Of a DNA stretch of 64,000 bases, positions 50,310 through 60,583 are shown piece by piece. A program made the translations under genes and the position numbers. The notes beneath the pieces are model-generated. The model had not been told where the DNA came from. It saw only the letters and a list, made by a program, of their open reading frames with translations, and searched no databases. The first letter of the stretch is position 1. The number at the start of each line of letters is the position of its first letter. The DNA comes from Fidelibacterota bacterium (lineage in GTDB: Bacteria; Fidelibacterota; UBA2242; JAFGTP01): positions 35,295 through 99,294 of the forward strand of contig JAFGTP010000002.1 of NCBI GenBank assembly GCA_016934035.1, given 5' to 3'.

Positions 50310-50998
50310 GCGCGACCCGTTTTTTCATCTTTAGCGATTTCTCCGTCCAGAATATGAATGATGCGATGGGCATGGGCAGCAATATCATGTTCATGGGTAA
50401 CCAGAATGATCGTGTTCCCGGCCTGATGCAAATCATCGAATAACTGCATAATTTCGATACCGGTTTTGGAGTCCAGATTTCCGGTGGGTTCATCAGCCAG
50501 AATAATGGAAGGATTATTGACCAGGGCCCTGGCGACAGCAACTCGCTGGCGCTGGCCTCCGGACATTTCGCTCGGTTTGTGGTTCATACGATCGGCCAGT
50601 CCGACTTTTTCCAGGGCTTCCCTGGCCCGGGCCCGGCGTTGTTCTACATGCATACCGCTATAAATCAGCGGCAATTCCACATTATGAAGGGCATTGGCCC
50701 GTGGCAGGAGATTGAAGGTCTGAAAGACAAAGCCAATCAGTTTATTACGAATCGCTGCCAGTTCATCATCGGCCATTTGGTGGACATTGTTATTTTCCAG
50801 CCGGTAAGTGCCAAAGGTGGGGGTATCCAGGCAGCCGATGATATTCATCAGGGTTGATTTGCCGGAACCCGAAGGCCCCATAATGGAAATATATTCATTT
50901 TTATAAATATCCAGATCGACACCCCGCAAAGCTTTGACTTCTACGGAGCCTACCTGGTAGAATTTTTTAATATCTCTCAGTTCAATTAATTTATCCAT
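50306..50998 (-). CDS. ABC transporter ATP-binding protein (LolD/MacB type)
   Basis: GPSGSGKST Walker [16 protein letters not shown] signature, ILADEPTG; start reassigned to 50998 (MDKLIELRD) because upstream extension overlaps another CDS. Confidence 0.94.
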   Translation of the reverse strand: MDKLIELRDIKKFYQVGSVEVKALRGVDLDIYKNEYISIMGPSGSGKSTLMNIIGCLDTPTFGTYRLENNNVHQMADDELAAIRNKLIGFVFQTFNLLPRANALHNVELPLIYSGMHVEQRRARAREALEKVGLADRMNHKPSEMSGGQRQRVAVARALVNNPSIILADEPTGNLDSKTGIEIMQLFDDLHQAGNTIILVTHEHDIAAHAHRIIHILDGEIAKDEKTGRA

Positions 50999-51011
50999 AA
51001 CTCTCTTTCTC

Positions 51012-51917
51012 TTAGGCTCCGAAATAGAAATTGATGTTATAAAAAATGTTAGAAAGGTCCATTTTGGGAACGCCACTGATTTCTTCTCCGTTGATTTCCC
51101 AGGTGTCTTCATTGGTGATGCCGTAATAATATCCGACTTTGGCGCCAACCCCAAAAACTCTGAAAATGTTATAACGGACACCGACAGCCGGCAGCACAGA
51201 CCAGTATTTGTTTGTAAAGGTTGTTTTGTAGTTATAATAATCTTCTTCATTGTTGTTAGAATTAAAACTGTCCCAGGCATCGGCCCAGTCTTCCTGGCCC
51301 TGTCTTTTGTAAACAATGGTTTTGATATGGCTGCGTCCCACCACACCACTGAGGTAAAATTCAGTTTTGCTGAAGGGATGGAAAACCCGTTCCATCATAA
51401 ACCCGCCAAATCCCATTTTGTATTCAACTTTTTTACGGATGTTGTCGACAGTTTTGGAGGTTATCATATTGCCTTCCGCACCTAATCCGCCGATGCGCCA
51501 GTGGTCACCGATAAATCCGAAACCACCGCCCCCGTAGAAGTACATATCCGCATCAAATTTATCCAGACCCATTAAACCGATCTGGTTGTTGATGTCTTTC
51601 AGGTCAATGGGCATATTGAATATTTCCCAGCCACCGCCGGCAGCACGGAAGTAACCTCGTTTTTTTCTGTTTTTTTTCATAGGTTCGCCGGAATCGTCTT
51701 TCCATTCAATATCTTCATCATCTTCATCAGAAAGAAAATCCCGTATGCTGGGTTCAATTTCTTTCCAGGTGCTCATCCATTTGTCTTCATCAGACTGAAC
51801 TTTGTAATCCTCGGCAGTTTTGGTCGAGTCCTCCTCTGTTCCGGGATCGGATTTTATCTCTGTTTGAGCAAAGACAAAGGATGACAATAAAATCAAGCTG
51901 AATATGAATTTTTTCAT
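51012..51917 (-). CDS. Hypothetical secreted/outer-membrane protein within efflux operon
   Basis: Signal peptide ([15 protein letters not shown]), acidic linker, Gly/aromatic beta-rich C-terminus ending in F-G-A. Confidence 0.65.
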   Translation of the reverse strand: MKKFIFSLILLSSFVFAQTEIKSDPGTEEDSTKTAEDYKVQSDEDKWMSTWKEIEPSIRDFLSDEDDEDIEWKDDSGEPMKKNRKKRGYFRAAGGGWEIFNMPIDLKDINNQIGLMGLDKFDADMYFYGGGGFGFIGDHWRIGGLGAEGNMITSKTVDNIRKKVEYKMGFGGFMMERVFHPFSKTEFYLSGVVGRSHIKTIVYKRQGQEDWADAWDSFNSNNNEEDYYNYKTTFTNKYWSVLPAVGVRYNIFRVFGVGAKVGYYYGITNEDTWEINGEEISGVPKMDLSNIFYNINFYFGA

Positions 51918-53143
51918 TTTTTATCCTTTCCTTTTTTGTCGAAACCCACCTGCACCATTGAACTGTCCTGCAGTTCTTTGCTGATGGCCTTGTAACTTCC
52001 GGTGACGATATAATCTCCTTCGGTTAATCCTTCCAGCACTTCAAAATGAGTGTCGCTGCTGATACCGACTGTGACTTCCTGCTGCACGACCATGAGGTCG
52101 CCTTTGGCAGCTCCTTCAATTTTATTTTCTTCATGTTTATTTTTGACGACAAATACCACCTCTTGATTTTCCTCTTCGGCAGTCTCCGGTTCCGTGGCCT
52201 TTTTATTTTTGCTGCGGACAGTTAGAGACTGAATGGGAATGGTCAGTGCATTTTCGCGATGATCAGTGATAATATCGACCGTGGCAGACATGCCCGGGCG
52301 GAACCGTTTGTCCTGGCCGATGAGCAGGATTTTCACCTCAAAACTGGTGACCTGTTCCTGGGTACCCTGGCCACGGATGGTGGCACTGTGGGCTATTTCT
52401 GAGACATTGCCCTTGAACAGGGTGTCGGGAATAGCGTCGATTTCAATTTCAGCCGTATCTCCGATATGAATGTTGACGATGTCGGTTTCATCAATATTGA
52501 CCAGGACCTCCATTTTGGACATATCCGAAATTTCCAGGATAACATCTTCCTGAAAAGTGGACCCGACAGCCATTTCTCCGATTTCCTTATTGAGCCGGGT
52601 GACAATGCCGTCCATGGTTGCCATGATTTTGGTCTGGTCCAGATCGTCTTTGGCCTGAGTCAGATAAGCTTCAGCCTGTTCGACCTGGCTCTGGGCCATT
52701 TCCGCCGATGCGCGATACCCTTCCAGGTCGGCTTCGGAAGTCAGGTTGTTTTTGAACAACTCTTCTGCCCGTTTCAATTCATTTTTTACTTTTTTAAAGT
52801 TGGCCTTTGCCGACTGCAATGACGAATAGGCCTGGTCATATTGGGCTTCATAACGTTTGCTGTCCAGTTCCACCAGCAGGTCACCAGTTTTGACCCGGTC
52901 GCCCTCCTGGACTGTAATATTGATGATTCTGGCGCTGACTTTGGCGCTTTTTTTCACCTGTACCACCGGCGCCAATGTGCCGGAAGCATTAATTTTCTGA
53001 ATGATTTTTTCTTTCTTGACCTGGCCCATCTCAATATTAACGGCTTTGCCGGACTGCTTTTTCATATTCACAATAACCAGGGCAGCGATGACTAATACCG
53101 CAACAATGAGAAGAATGATCTTAACTGTGTTTTTTTTCTTCAT
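51914..53143 (-). CDS. HlyD/MacA-like efflux periplasmic adaptor
   Basis: TM anchor, barrel-sandwich/lipoyl motif VQEGDRVKTGDLLVELD, coiled coil, beta-barrel. Confidence 0.9.
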   Translation of the reverse strand: MKKKNTVKIILLIVAVLVIAALVIVNMKKQSGKAVNIEMGQVKKEKIIQKINASGTLAPVVQVKKSAKVSARIINITVQEGDRVKTGDLLVELDSKRYEAQYDQAYSSLQSAKANFKKVKNELKRAEELFKNNLTSEADLEGYRASAEMAQSQVEQAEAYLTQAKDDLDQTKIMATMDGIVTRLNKEIGEMAVGSTFQEDVILEISDMSKMEVLVNIDETDIVNIHIGDTAEIEIDAIPDTLFKGNVSEIAHSATIRGQGTQEQVTSFEVKILLIGQDKRFRPGMSATVDIITDHRENALTIPIQSLTVRSKNKKATEPETAEEENQEVVFVVKNKHEENKIEGAAKGDLMVVQQEVTVGISSDTHFEVLEGLTEGDYIVTGSYKAISKELQDSSMVQVGFDKKGKDKK

Positions 53144-53161
53144 TTTTTTAATCCTACAATG

Positions 53162-54454
53162 CTACAGTGTTCCCATTGCCAGTTGCAATTGGACTTCTAT
53201 AATTTTCATATCATACTTAATCCTGACCCTATCGGACTCGGCGCTGGTCAGGGCTGACTGCGCATCCAGCACTTCCAGAAAAGTGGCTGAATTCAGTTTA
53301 TACATTTCCTGGGCAAGCCGCAGGTCTTCTTTGGCAGAGTTCAGGTTGATTTCATTAATTTCCAGCATTTCGCTGTAGGTGTTCAGATTTCTGACCAATT
53401 GGTCCAGTGTGGATGTCAGGGTAATTTTTTCTTTGCGAATCTGTTCATCATAGATGTTGTACTGGATCTGTTTGATCTGAACATCTTTTTTTCTCTTAAA
53501 CCCTTCAAAGATACTAAAACCAAGGTCAAAGGAAAGGGAGCGTGACCACCATTGGTCAAATTCAGAATAGATCCGGTCGATTTGGTTGCCTCCCCGGTTG
53601 TAGGAAAAAGAACCGGAAAGAGTGGGCAAATAAGAGGATTTGGCCATTTTGTACTGAATCTCAGCATTTTGTTTTTGTTCTTTCAAAAGTCTGAGGCTCG
53701 TGTTGTTTTCAAAACAATGTTCTATGGCGGCATCCATGGTGACAAATTTTGCCGGCACATAATTATCTTCATAAACCTCAATTTCTCTTGCATCGGCTGC
53801 GATGCCCATGGCTGATTTCAGATTAGTGAGGGCATTGGCCAGGACTTGTTTCTGGTTGATAATATTCAAACGGTCACCACCTTCCCGGACTTTGGCTTTC
53901 AGCACATCTTTCTGGGCGACCTGTCCGAGACGATGCATCTCTTCGGTTTTTTTTAATTGTTCCAGGGAATTGTCGTGGGCTTTTTGATAGACAGTCAATA
54001 GTTCCTGGGCCTTGAGATAACTATAGAATTTTTCAGTCACTTCATAGGTCAGGTATTGCCGGGTCTGGTTTGTGGAAAGTTCGGCTTGCAGTACATTATT
54101 CTTCGCCAGCTGATATCCGCTGTATAAGGCAGAATTGAAAATCGGCTGGCTCAGGCTGAAGCCGGCCCCGTAGGATTCTGAGGTTGATTCCGGTTGCACC
54201 TGCAGTACGCCGCCAACCATGTATTCTCTTTTGGCCTGAGACCCGAAAGTAGCGCCAAAGCCAGCGCCGATGGTGGGCATCAGGTTTCCCCAGGCCTGGG
54301 ACAATTGATTTACAGAAATTTTCTGGTTTTGTCCGGACATCACCATATCAGGATTGTTTTTTCGGGCAATTTCCAGACATTCCTGGAGGGTTAATTTTTC
54401 CTGGGCAAATAAACCAGCTATTAAAAATAAACTGATTATCATACTTTTTCTCAT
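53162..54454 (-). CDS. TolC family outer-membrane efflux protein
   Basis: Signal peptide, LTLQECLEIARKNNPDMV, helical TolC repeats. Confidence 0.92.
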   Translation of the reverse strand: MRKSMIISLFLIAGLFAQEKLTLQECLEIARKNNPDMVMSGQNQKISVNQLSQAWGNLMPTIGAGFGATFGSQAKREYMVGGVLQVQPESTSESYGAGFSLSQPIFNSALYSGYQLAKNNVLQAELSTNQTRQYLTYEVTEKFYSYLKAQELLTVYQKAHDNSLEQLKKTEEMHRLGQVAQKDVLKAKVREGGDRLNIINQKQVLANALTNLKSAMGIAADAREIEVYEDNYVPAKFVTMDAAIEHCFENNTSLRLLKEQKQNAEIQYKMAKSSYLPTLSGSFSYNRGGNQIDRIYSEFDQWWSRSLSFDLGFSIFEGFKRKKDVQIKQIQYNIYDEQIRKEKITLTSTLDQLVRNLNTYSEMLEINEINLNSAKEDLRLAQEMYKLNSATFLEVLDAQSALTSAESDRVRIKYDMKIIEVQLQLAMGTL

Positions 54455-54478
54455 ATCGCACTCCTATTTAATAAAACT

Positions 54479-55180
54479 CTAAGCAAAGGGATTCAATCCC
54501 ATTAGCAAGGCAGAAACCGCACCATAGATCAGCCATAATACAATCATAATAATCAAAGGATTAGTCAGACTTTTCCTGGTGAAAACACTGATACCGATGG
54601 CAATAACAACCACCTTCCAAAGGGTGAAAATATCCATTTTTGTCATGAAATTGAACACAAAATCCGATGATTCTTCCATAAAAACCGCCAGGCTGGTGTA
54701 GACCTTCAGTGAACCTTTCTGGACCATCAGGGGTATTTTGATGGCTGAAGCGACAATATCAATGAGTCCGGCATAAAGCCCCAGGGCCCAAAGTTCTCCG
54801 AATTTTCTGTCGCCGCCCAGCATGAAATTGCTGACCATCAGGATAATCAATGCCAAAAGTAAGGTATAGATAATGATTGCCACCGGTGATACCACATAGG
54901 CAATGACAGGATTTCCCCCTTTATCCATTCTTTCCATGATCTGGTCTTTCTGTTCCTGCGGAAGATTTTGAAATCTTTCTGAACTTTCCATCTTCGCCTG
55001 TTGCTCTTTTAAGGCGATTGGGGTCGTATAAGGTATGGACACCCAGGCAACAATGAGGGTCAATAGTAAAGGTATAATAATATCAAGGACACTGACTTTT
55101 TCACTTAATGCTTTAAAAGTCTTACTGGGTTCCCAAAAAACCGAAATGATTTTTGATAACTGAGATACTTGATTTTCCAT
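54479..55180 (-). CDS. Yip1-family membrane protein
   Basis: ISVFWEPSKTFKALSEKVSVLDIIIPLLL, multiple TMs. Confidence 0.75.
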   Translation of the reverse strand: MENQVSQLSKIISVFWEPSKTFKALSEKVSVLDIIIPLLLTLIVAWVSIPYTTPIALKEQQAKMESSERFQNLPQEQKDQIMERMDKGGNPVIAYVVSPVAIIIYTLLLALIILMVSNFMLGGDRKFGELWALGLYAGLIDIVASAIKIPLMVQKGSLKVYTSLAVFMEESSDFVFNFMTKMDIFTLWKVVVIAIGISVFTRKSLTNPLIIMIVLWLIYGAVSALLMGLNPFA

Positions 55181-55452
55181 GCTAATCCTCCCCTAAATTT
55201 TTCAAAACGTTGTTAAGAGTTGTCGATATGAGAAAAAGTTGTCATAGTGGTAATGATTATTTTTTTTAATTTTTTTCTGATTGTCACGACTCATGAGTTA
55301 TATTTTAAACATATATATTAAGAAATGACATCTGAAAAGTGAAACAATTTGTAACAGAAGTCTAAAACAATCAAAAAATCCGGCCGGTTTATCTTTCTCT
55401 TGAAATTTTGCCGTTAAGATGATAACATATGCTATGCTCGAGAGGTGAAAGG

Positions 55453-55977
55453 ATGTTTTTTAAAAAATTATTCAGTAAAGAAAAAACAATCATTTGGAAT
55501 GAGGGCGATCAGATTCAGCCTTTCCAGTTGACAACCCATACCGGCTCCATCTTTGAATATAATGGCGAGATAAAATCCAAACTTATGATTTATTTTTTTC
55601 CCAACGCCTGGTCGGAAACCTATCAGGACCAAATCCTTCATATTGAAAACAACGCCAACCGTTTTCTGAGATATAACATCATTCCTCTGGCCATCACCAC
55701 CGAAACCCCTGCTTCTGTCAAAACCTGGGCAAAAACGCTGGCCATCCGCAATGTCAGAATTCTTTCGGATTTCTGGCCTCATGGATACCTGGCCAATTCC
55801 TTTGGCATTTTGAACCGGCAGCGGGGATGCCCGGAACGCACTGTCCTTTTAATTGATGATAATATGACCGTAATGATGAAAAAATCGCTAGAGAATGCCT
55901 TGAGTTTTGATGTTGAAGAAATATTCAGTTTTCTTTCTGACAGGAAAAAAGAGGAAAACGGGGAGAGGAGAGGATGA
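55453..55977 (+). CDS. Peroxiredoxin-like (AhpC/TSA-fold) protein lacking peroxidatic Cys
   Basis: FQLTTHTG...LMIYFFPNAWSETYQDQ (aligns to FYPxxxTPGC) ...RILSDFW...FGILNRQRGCPERTVLLID. Confidence 0.65.
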   Translation: MFFKKLFSKEKTIIWNEGDQIQPFQLTTHTGSIFEYNGEIKSKLMIYFFPNAWSETYQDQILHIENNANRFLRYNIIPLAITTETPASVKTWAKTLAIRNVRILSDFWPHGYLANSFGILNRQRGCPERTVLLIDDNMTVMMKKSLENALSFDVEEIFSFLSDRKKEENGERRG

Positions 55978-56014
55978 AGTCAAGGCTGAAGTCAAGGCTG
56001 AGGTTGAGGTTGAG
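55976..56014 (+). repeat. Short imperfect tandem repeat
   Basis: GAAGTCAAGGCT x2 followed by GAGGTTGAGGTTGAG. Confidence 0.7.
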
Positions 56015-56043
56015 TGAGTGGGTCAAAAAAGGAGAAGGAAGAG

Positions 56044-56694
56044 ATGATTCATATTAATCCGTGGCTGGTGATGATGATTTTCATGATCGGCACAATATTA
56101 AGGGGACAATCCATGGAAAATAAAAAAATTTCACTGGGCAAAACCACTGACATTCATCCGAAACCGGCCCTGGTCATCGGTTCCTACGATGAAAAGGGAG
56201 TACCCAATATCATGACTGCTTCCTGGGCGGGAATCTGCAATTCCGATCCGGTTTGCATCGCTGTCTCCCTGCGGCCTGCTACACTTTCCTATCACAATAT
56301 CACAAAAAACATGGCCTTTACAGTCAATGTGCCTGGTGAAAATCTGGTGAAGATTGTCGATTACGCCGGTGTCAAATCGGGGCATGATGAAAACAAATTT
56401 GAAAAATTGGGATTGACTCCTGTTGAAGCGGATTCGGTCTATGCTCCCTATGTGGAAGAGTTTCCGCTGGTCCTGGAATGCAAAGTTATCAAAATCATTG
56501 ATATCGGCTCTCATCGCCAATTCATCGGAGAAGTGATGGACACCAAAGCAGACCCCTCGGTGCTGGATGACAGGGGCCGGGTGGATGTCACCAAACTCAA
56601 ACCCATCTCCTGGGGTGGCCGGGGCTACTGGGGTCTTGGTGATTTCATGGGCAAGCCCTGGAATGTCTACAAGGAGTTGGAGAAAAACCCTTAA
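56044..56694 (+). CDS. Flavin reductase-like (FMN-binding split barrel) protein
   Basis: PALVIGSYDEKGVPNIMTASWAGICNSDPVCIAVSLRPATLSYHNI; start either 56044 or 56113. Confidence 0.85.
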   Translation: MIHINPWLVMMIFMIGTILRGQSMENKKISLGKTTDIHPKPALVIGSYDEKGVPNIMTASWAGICNSDPVCIAVSLRPATLSYHNITKNMAFTVNVPGENLVKIVDYAGVKSGHDENKFEKLGLTPVEADSVYAPYVEEFPLVLECKVIKIIDIGSHRQFIGEVMDTKADPSVLDDRGRVDVTKLKPISWGGRGYWGLGDFMGKPWNVYKELEKNP

Positions 56695-56741
56695 TTCTGA
56701 GTTTCTTTTTTGCTATATTCCTGAAACAAAATGAGGTAATT

Positions 56742-58139
56742 ATGCAACCGTGGGATTTAGATGTCAACTTGAAATCAGTGGTTATTGATTTCACATTGCT
56801 CAGTATTTTGCTGGTGGTCGGTACTGTTTTCCGGCGCTACGGCAGAATTTTTCAAAAATACCTGATACCCAACAATATTACCGGCGGGTTGATCGGACTG
56901 GTTCTGGGTCAACAGATGATTGGATTGATTGATTTTGACAGTATTCGGCTGGGACAGTATGTTTATCACCTGCTGGCATTGACTTTTATTGTATTAGGGC
57001 TGAGGCAATCCAAAACCAAATGGGGAAAAGGGCCGGTCAGTAAAAGTTTTATCGAGCTTTCCTGTTACATCACCCAGGCAATGGTGGGTTTATCCATTGC
57101 CTTTGTCCTCATCTATACCATCAAACCGGACCTCTTCGCCGGTATCGGTTTCATGCTTCCCCTGTCCTTTGGCATGGGGCCCGGAATAGCCTATACGATG
57201 GGCCAAAGCTGGGAAAAATATGGTTTTGAAAATGGCGGACTGGTGGGTATTACTTTTGCGGTAATCGGTTTTTTTGTGGCCTATTTTGTCGGCGCTATCA
57301 TCATCAATCGCGGCATTCGAAATGGTGAGACGGCCCTCATTGAAAGCCATGACGCCATCAGTAATGATGTCAGAATTGGTGTGGTCAAAGATAATGACCC
57401 GGGCATTGCCGGCTACCTGACACTTTCCAACGAAGCCATCGAACCCCTGGCCTTTCAATTGTCCCTGATCGGCGGAGTATATTTTCTGACTTATCTCTTC
57501 ATCTCTTTCATCACCGGTATGATGGCAAAAGCAGGTTTGAAGGACTTTGTAGACACGGTCTGGTCCTTTCACTTTGTCATTGCTTTACTGGTGGCCCTCG
57601 CTGTTCGCTTTCTCATGGATAAAACCCATAAAAGTTATCTGATTGACCGTGGGCTGATGACGCGGCTCAGTGGCGCTTTCGTGGACTACCTGATCGTCGC
57701 ATCCATTGCTGCCATATCCATTGCGGTGGTTTGGCAATACTGGATCGAAATTTTATTTATGTCCCTTGGCGCAGGACTGGTGACCTATTTTTTAATTCGG
57801 TATACGGCAAAACGGGCCTTTGATGATTATCCCTTTGAACGATTCATCGGCATTTTCGGAGAAATGACGGGAACGATTAATTCCGGCCTGGTGCTCATTC
57901 GAGTGACCGATCCGGAATTTTCCACACCGGCTGCCGAAGACCTGGCCTATGGCGGCGGAATCGCCCTGTTTATGGGGTTTCCCTTACTGATTCTGCTGAA
58001 CCTGCCCATGGTTTATTTCAATAACTCTCTGAAGGGTTACTGGATCACATTCGGGCTGATCTGGGTTTATTTGCTGGTTCTGTGGCTGGTCTGGTATCTG
58101 ATCGGATATTTCCGGTTCAAACCCAAAGGCCCGCAATGA
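56742..58139 (+). CDS. Sodium/glutamate symporter (GltS)-like membrane protein
   Basis: NNITGGLIGLVLG; LPLSFGMGPGIAYTMGQSWEKYGFENGGLVGITFAVIGF. Confidence 0.8.
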   Translation: MQPWDLDVNLKSVVIDFTLLSILLVVGTVFRRYGRIFQKYLIPNNITGGLIGLVLGQQMIGLIDFDSIRLGQYVYHLLALTFIVLGLRQSKTKWGKGPVSKSFIELSCYITQAMVGLSIAFVLIYTIKPDLFAGIGFMLPLSFGMGPGIAYTMGQSWEKYGFENGGLVGITFAVIGFFVAYFVGAIIINRGIRNGETALIESHDAISNDVRIGVVKDNDPGIAGYLTLSNEAIEPLAFQLSLIGGVYFLTYLFISFITGMMAKAGLKDFVDTVWSFHFVIALLVALAVRFLMDKTHKSYLIDRGLMTRLSGAFVDYLIVASIAAISIAVVWQYWIEILFMSLGAGLVTYFLIRYTAKRAFDDYPFERFIGIFGEMTGTINSGLVLIRVTDPEFSTPAAEDLAYGGGIALFMGFPLLILLNLPMVYFNNSLKGYWITFGLIWVYLLVLWLVWYLIGYFRFKPKGPQ

Positions 58140-58152
58140 CCTGGCGGGTGGA

Positions 58153-58764
58153 TTAAAATTTCCCCAGTCTGATTTCCAGTTGAAAAGACCATCCTTCGAT
58201 GTCAGCATCGGTGAAATTTTTAAAATTTTGTTGCTGAAAGCCATCATTTTTGGAATTTTCAGGATGATTCATGCCATTGATAAAACGGTAATCCACCCCG
58301 GCTGACAATTGCAAATTTTGGAAGAGATTGAGGTTCATTTTGATACCCGGTTCCAGAATAAAGCAAAGGTCGGCAGTGGATTCATGCTGACCGGCTTCAT
58401 GGGTCAGAGAAGTGTAAAAATTTCCGGCCCCTATCATATTTTCAAGGGTAACGGAAAAATTTCTGTAGGATGAGAGGAGATATTCCGTTTGAATTCCCAG
58501 ACAGGCAAAGCCGGCGGAAAACTCGTCCGGGTTGCCGCTCAGGAGAGGATTGAGGGTAAAATATCCTTTTCCACCCAAGGTTAATTTGTGGTTCAGAATC
58601 CACCCGGCCTGGGCGCCCAGAAAGAGCCTGGGATGATCTGCCAGTTCACCCGTTTTAATAACCGGTGCGCCGACCCAGCCTTTTTCGATTTTTTCACTAA
58701 AAAAAGCGCCGGGTTCCACACCCAGCATATTCATGACCACTGACAACATTAAAATGACCGACAT
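58153..58764 (-). CDS. Hypothetical outer-membrane beta-barrel-like protein
   Basis: Signal-like N-terminus, alternating beta pattern ending in ...QLEIRLGKF. Confidence 0.6.
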   Translation of the reverse strand: MSVILMLSVVMNMLGVEPGAFFSEKIEKGWVGAPVIKTGELADHPRLFLGAQAGWILNHKLTLGGKGYFTLNPLLSGNPDEFSAGFACLGIQTEYLLSSYRNFSVTLENMIGAGNFYTSLTHEAGQHESTADLCFILEPGIKMNLNLFQNLQLSAGVDYRFINGMNHPENSKNDGFQQQNFKNFTDADIEGWSFQLEIRLGKF

Positions 58765-59078
58765 CTTTTTCTCACATTCTCTATTTTTTTTAAGCGGATA
58801 TTCTATTTTGTTCCGGCGGTTGAGGAATTGGTGCATGATATTGTGAACCGGCCACAACCGTGGGTGAAATTAAGCAGGACTGTCAGGGCAGGGTGTGATA
58901 TAATTCACTTTATTATTTTAAGATTTGATTTTTATAGTTCAATTGGTAACAACATCACGCCAGTGCCAGGGCTTCGGGCCATCGGATCCTGTCAATTGCA
59001 CCGGGTCGGAATTGATGGTGAGGCCTTCCTGAGTCGGGCCGGTTGGGTAAAAGTTTAAAAATGAAGTGAGTCTGGTGG

Positions 59079-59112
59079 AAGGGCCCGCAAAAAAAAAGCA
59101 GCCCTTTTTTTT
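59079..59112 (+). terminator. Intrinsic terminator-like hairpin
   Basis: AAGGGCCCGC-A9-GCAGCCCTT followed by T tract. Confidence 0.6.
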
Positions 59113-59293
59113 CAGAGTCAGGATATTTTGCCTGATGTAAAGGATTTCCGCCCGGAAAGAAATCTAATTTTTCGTCACAGGAGAAATACGCTGCAGTGGC
59201 TTGGGGTGATGATTTTTTTTCAGTGTAACCGGTAATTATCGCTGGCAGTGGATGGCTGTGAAATTGACCCCAAAGGCTTTGGTCGAGATCAGG

Positions 59294-59671
59294 TCATTTA
59301 ACAGCGACACACTCGATTTCGATGGGGGCTGATTTGGGAATTTCTGCTACTTCCACCAGGGCGCGGGCGGGTTTGGTGTCGGTAAAAAATTGGGCATAGA
59401 TTTCATTGATTGCGGCAAAATCGGCCATATTTTTGACATAGACATTGACCTTGACGATATCGGCCCGGCTGTAGCCGGCGGCTTCCACAATGGCGATAAG
59501 GTTGTTCAGGGCCTGGCGGGTGGCTTTTTGAATATCATCGACGATCAGTTGGCCGGTTTCCGGGACCATGGGCAGTTGGCCGGAGCAAAAGAGCATTCCG
59601 GCTTTTTCCACTGCCTGGGAATAGGGGCCGATAGCGGCCGGTGCGTGGGTTGTGCTGATTTCTTTTCTCAT
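59294..59671 (-). CDS. ridA: RidA family reactive intermediate/imine deaminase
   Basis: APAAIGPYSQAVEKAGMLFCSGQLP...ARALVEVAEIPKSAPIEIECVAV. Confidence 0.95.
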   Translation of the reverse strand: MRKEISTTHAPAAIGPYSQAVEKAGMLFCSGQLPMVPETGQLIVDDIQKATRQALNNLIAIVEAAGYSRADIVKVNVYVKNMADFAAINEIYAQFFTDTKPARALVEVAEIPKSAPIEIECVAVK

Positions 59672-59719
59672 ATAAAACCTGTTGTTTATGGGTTAATGAT
59701 TTTACTTCAGTCCGGTCTG

Positions 59720-60583
59720 TTACAGAAACCGTTTAATGGCGCTGATACTGCCCATCAATCCCAGAGAAGAGCCGATGACGATCATGGTCAGGTAAAAGCG
59801 GATATTCAGGAGAATCTGGTAATAGAAAACCGTCTGAAAATAATTGTTCTGGATTTTGGCCACTACAAAAATGAACATCATGCTCAGCATTGAAGCGATC
59901 AATCCTTCCAGGAAACCTTCAATCAAAAAGGGCACGCGAATAAAGTTGTCTGTGGCGCCGATGAGTTTCATGGTTTCTACAATTTCGCGGCGGGCAAAGA
60001 TGGACATTTTGATGGAATGGGAGATCAGCAGAATGGAGATGATGGTCAGGAAGAGGAAGACCAGCAGAATAACGACCATGATAGAGCGTTGGTATTTTTC
60101 CATCAGGTAGAGGAACTGCTTGCGGTAGCGGATTTCATCCACGGCGGAATGTTTGCGAAAATTGGTGGTAATACTTTCCACGGAAGTGGAATTCCGGTAA
60201 TTTTCTTTCAGGGAAATGGTGAAGGAGGGGGGCAGGGGATTGTATTCCAGTACATCGAGAATGTCTTCACCAAATTCCTGTTTGAAAATTTCGGCTGCTT
60301 TTTCTGATGAGATAAATTCAATGGTTTCCACTTCATCCCGGGATTTGAGCAGGCGGTGGAAGTCTTCGATTTCGTCGTCGGTAGTATTTTTGTGCATGAA
60401 AATATCGATATCAAACTGGGAGCGGATTTTATTGACAGCGGCAAGGGTATCACGGGCGCCGATAAAGCCCAGCCCGATGATGATCATGGCGATCCAGATG
60501 ATGAGAATGGTAAAGGCGCCGGCATATTTGGAGCGGACCAGGCCGTAAAATCCCTCTTTGAATAAAAACCAGAAGACCATCAT
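59720..60583 (-). CDS. ftsX: Cell division ABC permease FtsX
   Basis: FtsX topology, ARREIVETMKLIGATDNFIRVPFLIEGFLEGL; overlaps ftsE. Confidence 0.93.
   Translation of the reverse strand: MMVFWFLFKEGFYGLVRSKYAGAFTILIIWIAMIIIGLGFIGARDTLAAVNKIRSQFDIDIFMHKNTTDDEIEDFHRLLKSRDEVETIEFISSEKAAEIFKQEFGEDILDVLEYNPLPPSFTISLKENYRNSTSVESITTNFRKHSAVDEIRYRKQFLYLMEKYQRSIMVVILLVFLFLTIISILLISHSIKMSIFARREIVETMKLIGATDNFIRVPFLIEGFLEGLIASMLSMMFIFVVAKIQNNYFQTVFYYQILLNIRFYLTMIVIGSSLGLMGSISAIKRFL

Noticed and set aside
50999-51349. N-terminal extension of the ABC ATPase ORF
   Set aside because: Overlaps the 51012-51917 CDS in another frame; the conserved ATPase start is MDKLIELRD at 50998.
58933-59010. tRNA-like D-arm string TAGTTCAATTGGTA
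   Set aside because: No T-arm GGTTCGA, no acceptor stem pairing, no CCA; not a tRNA.
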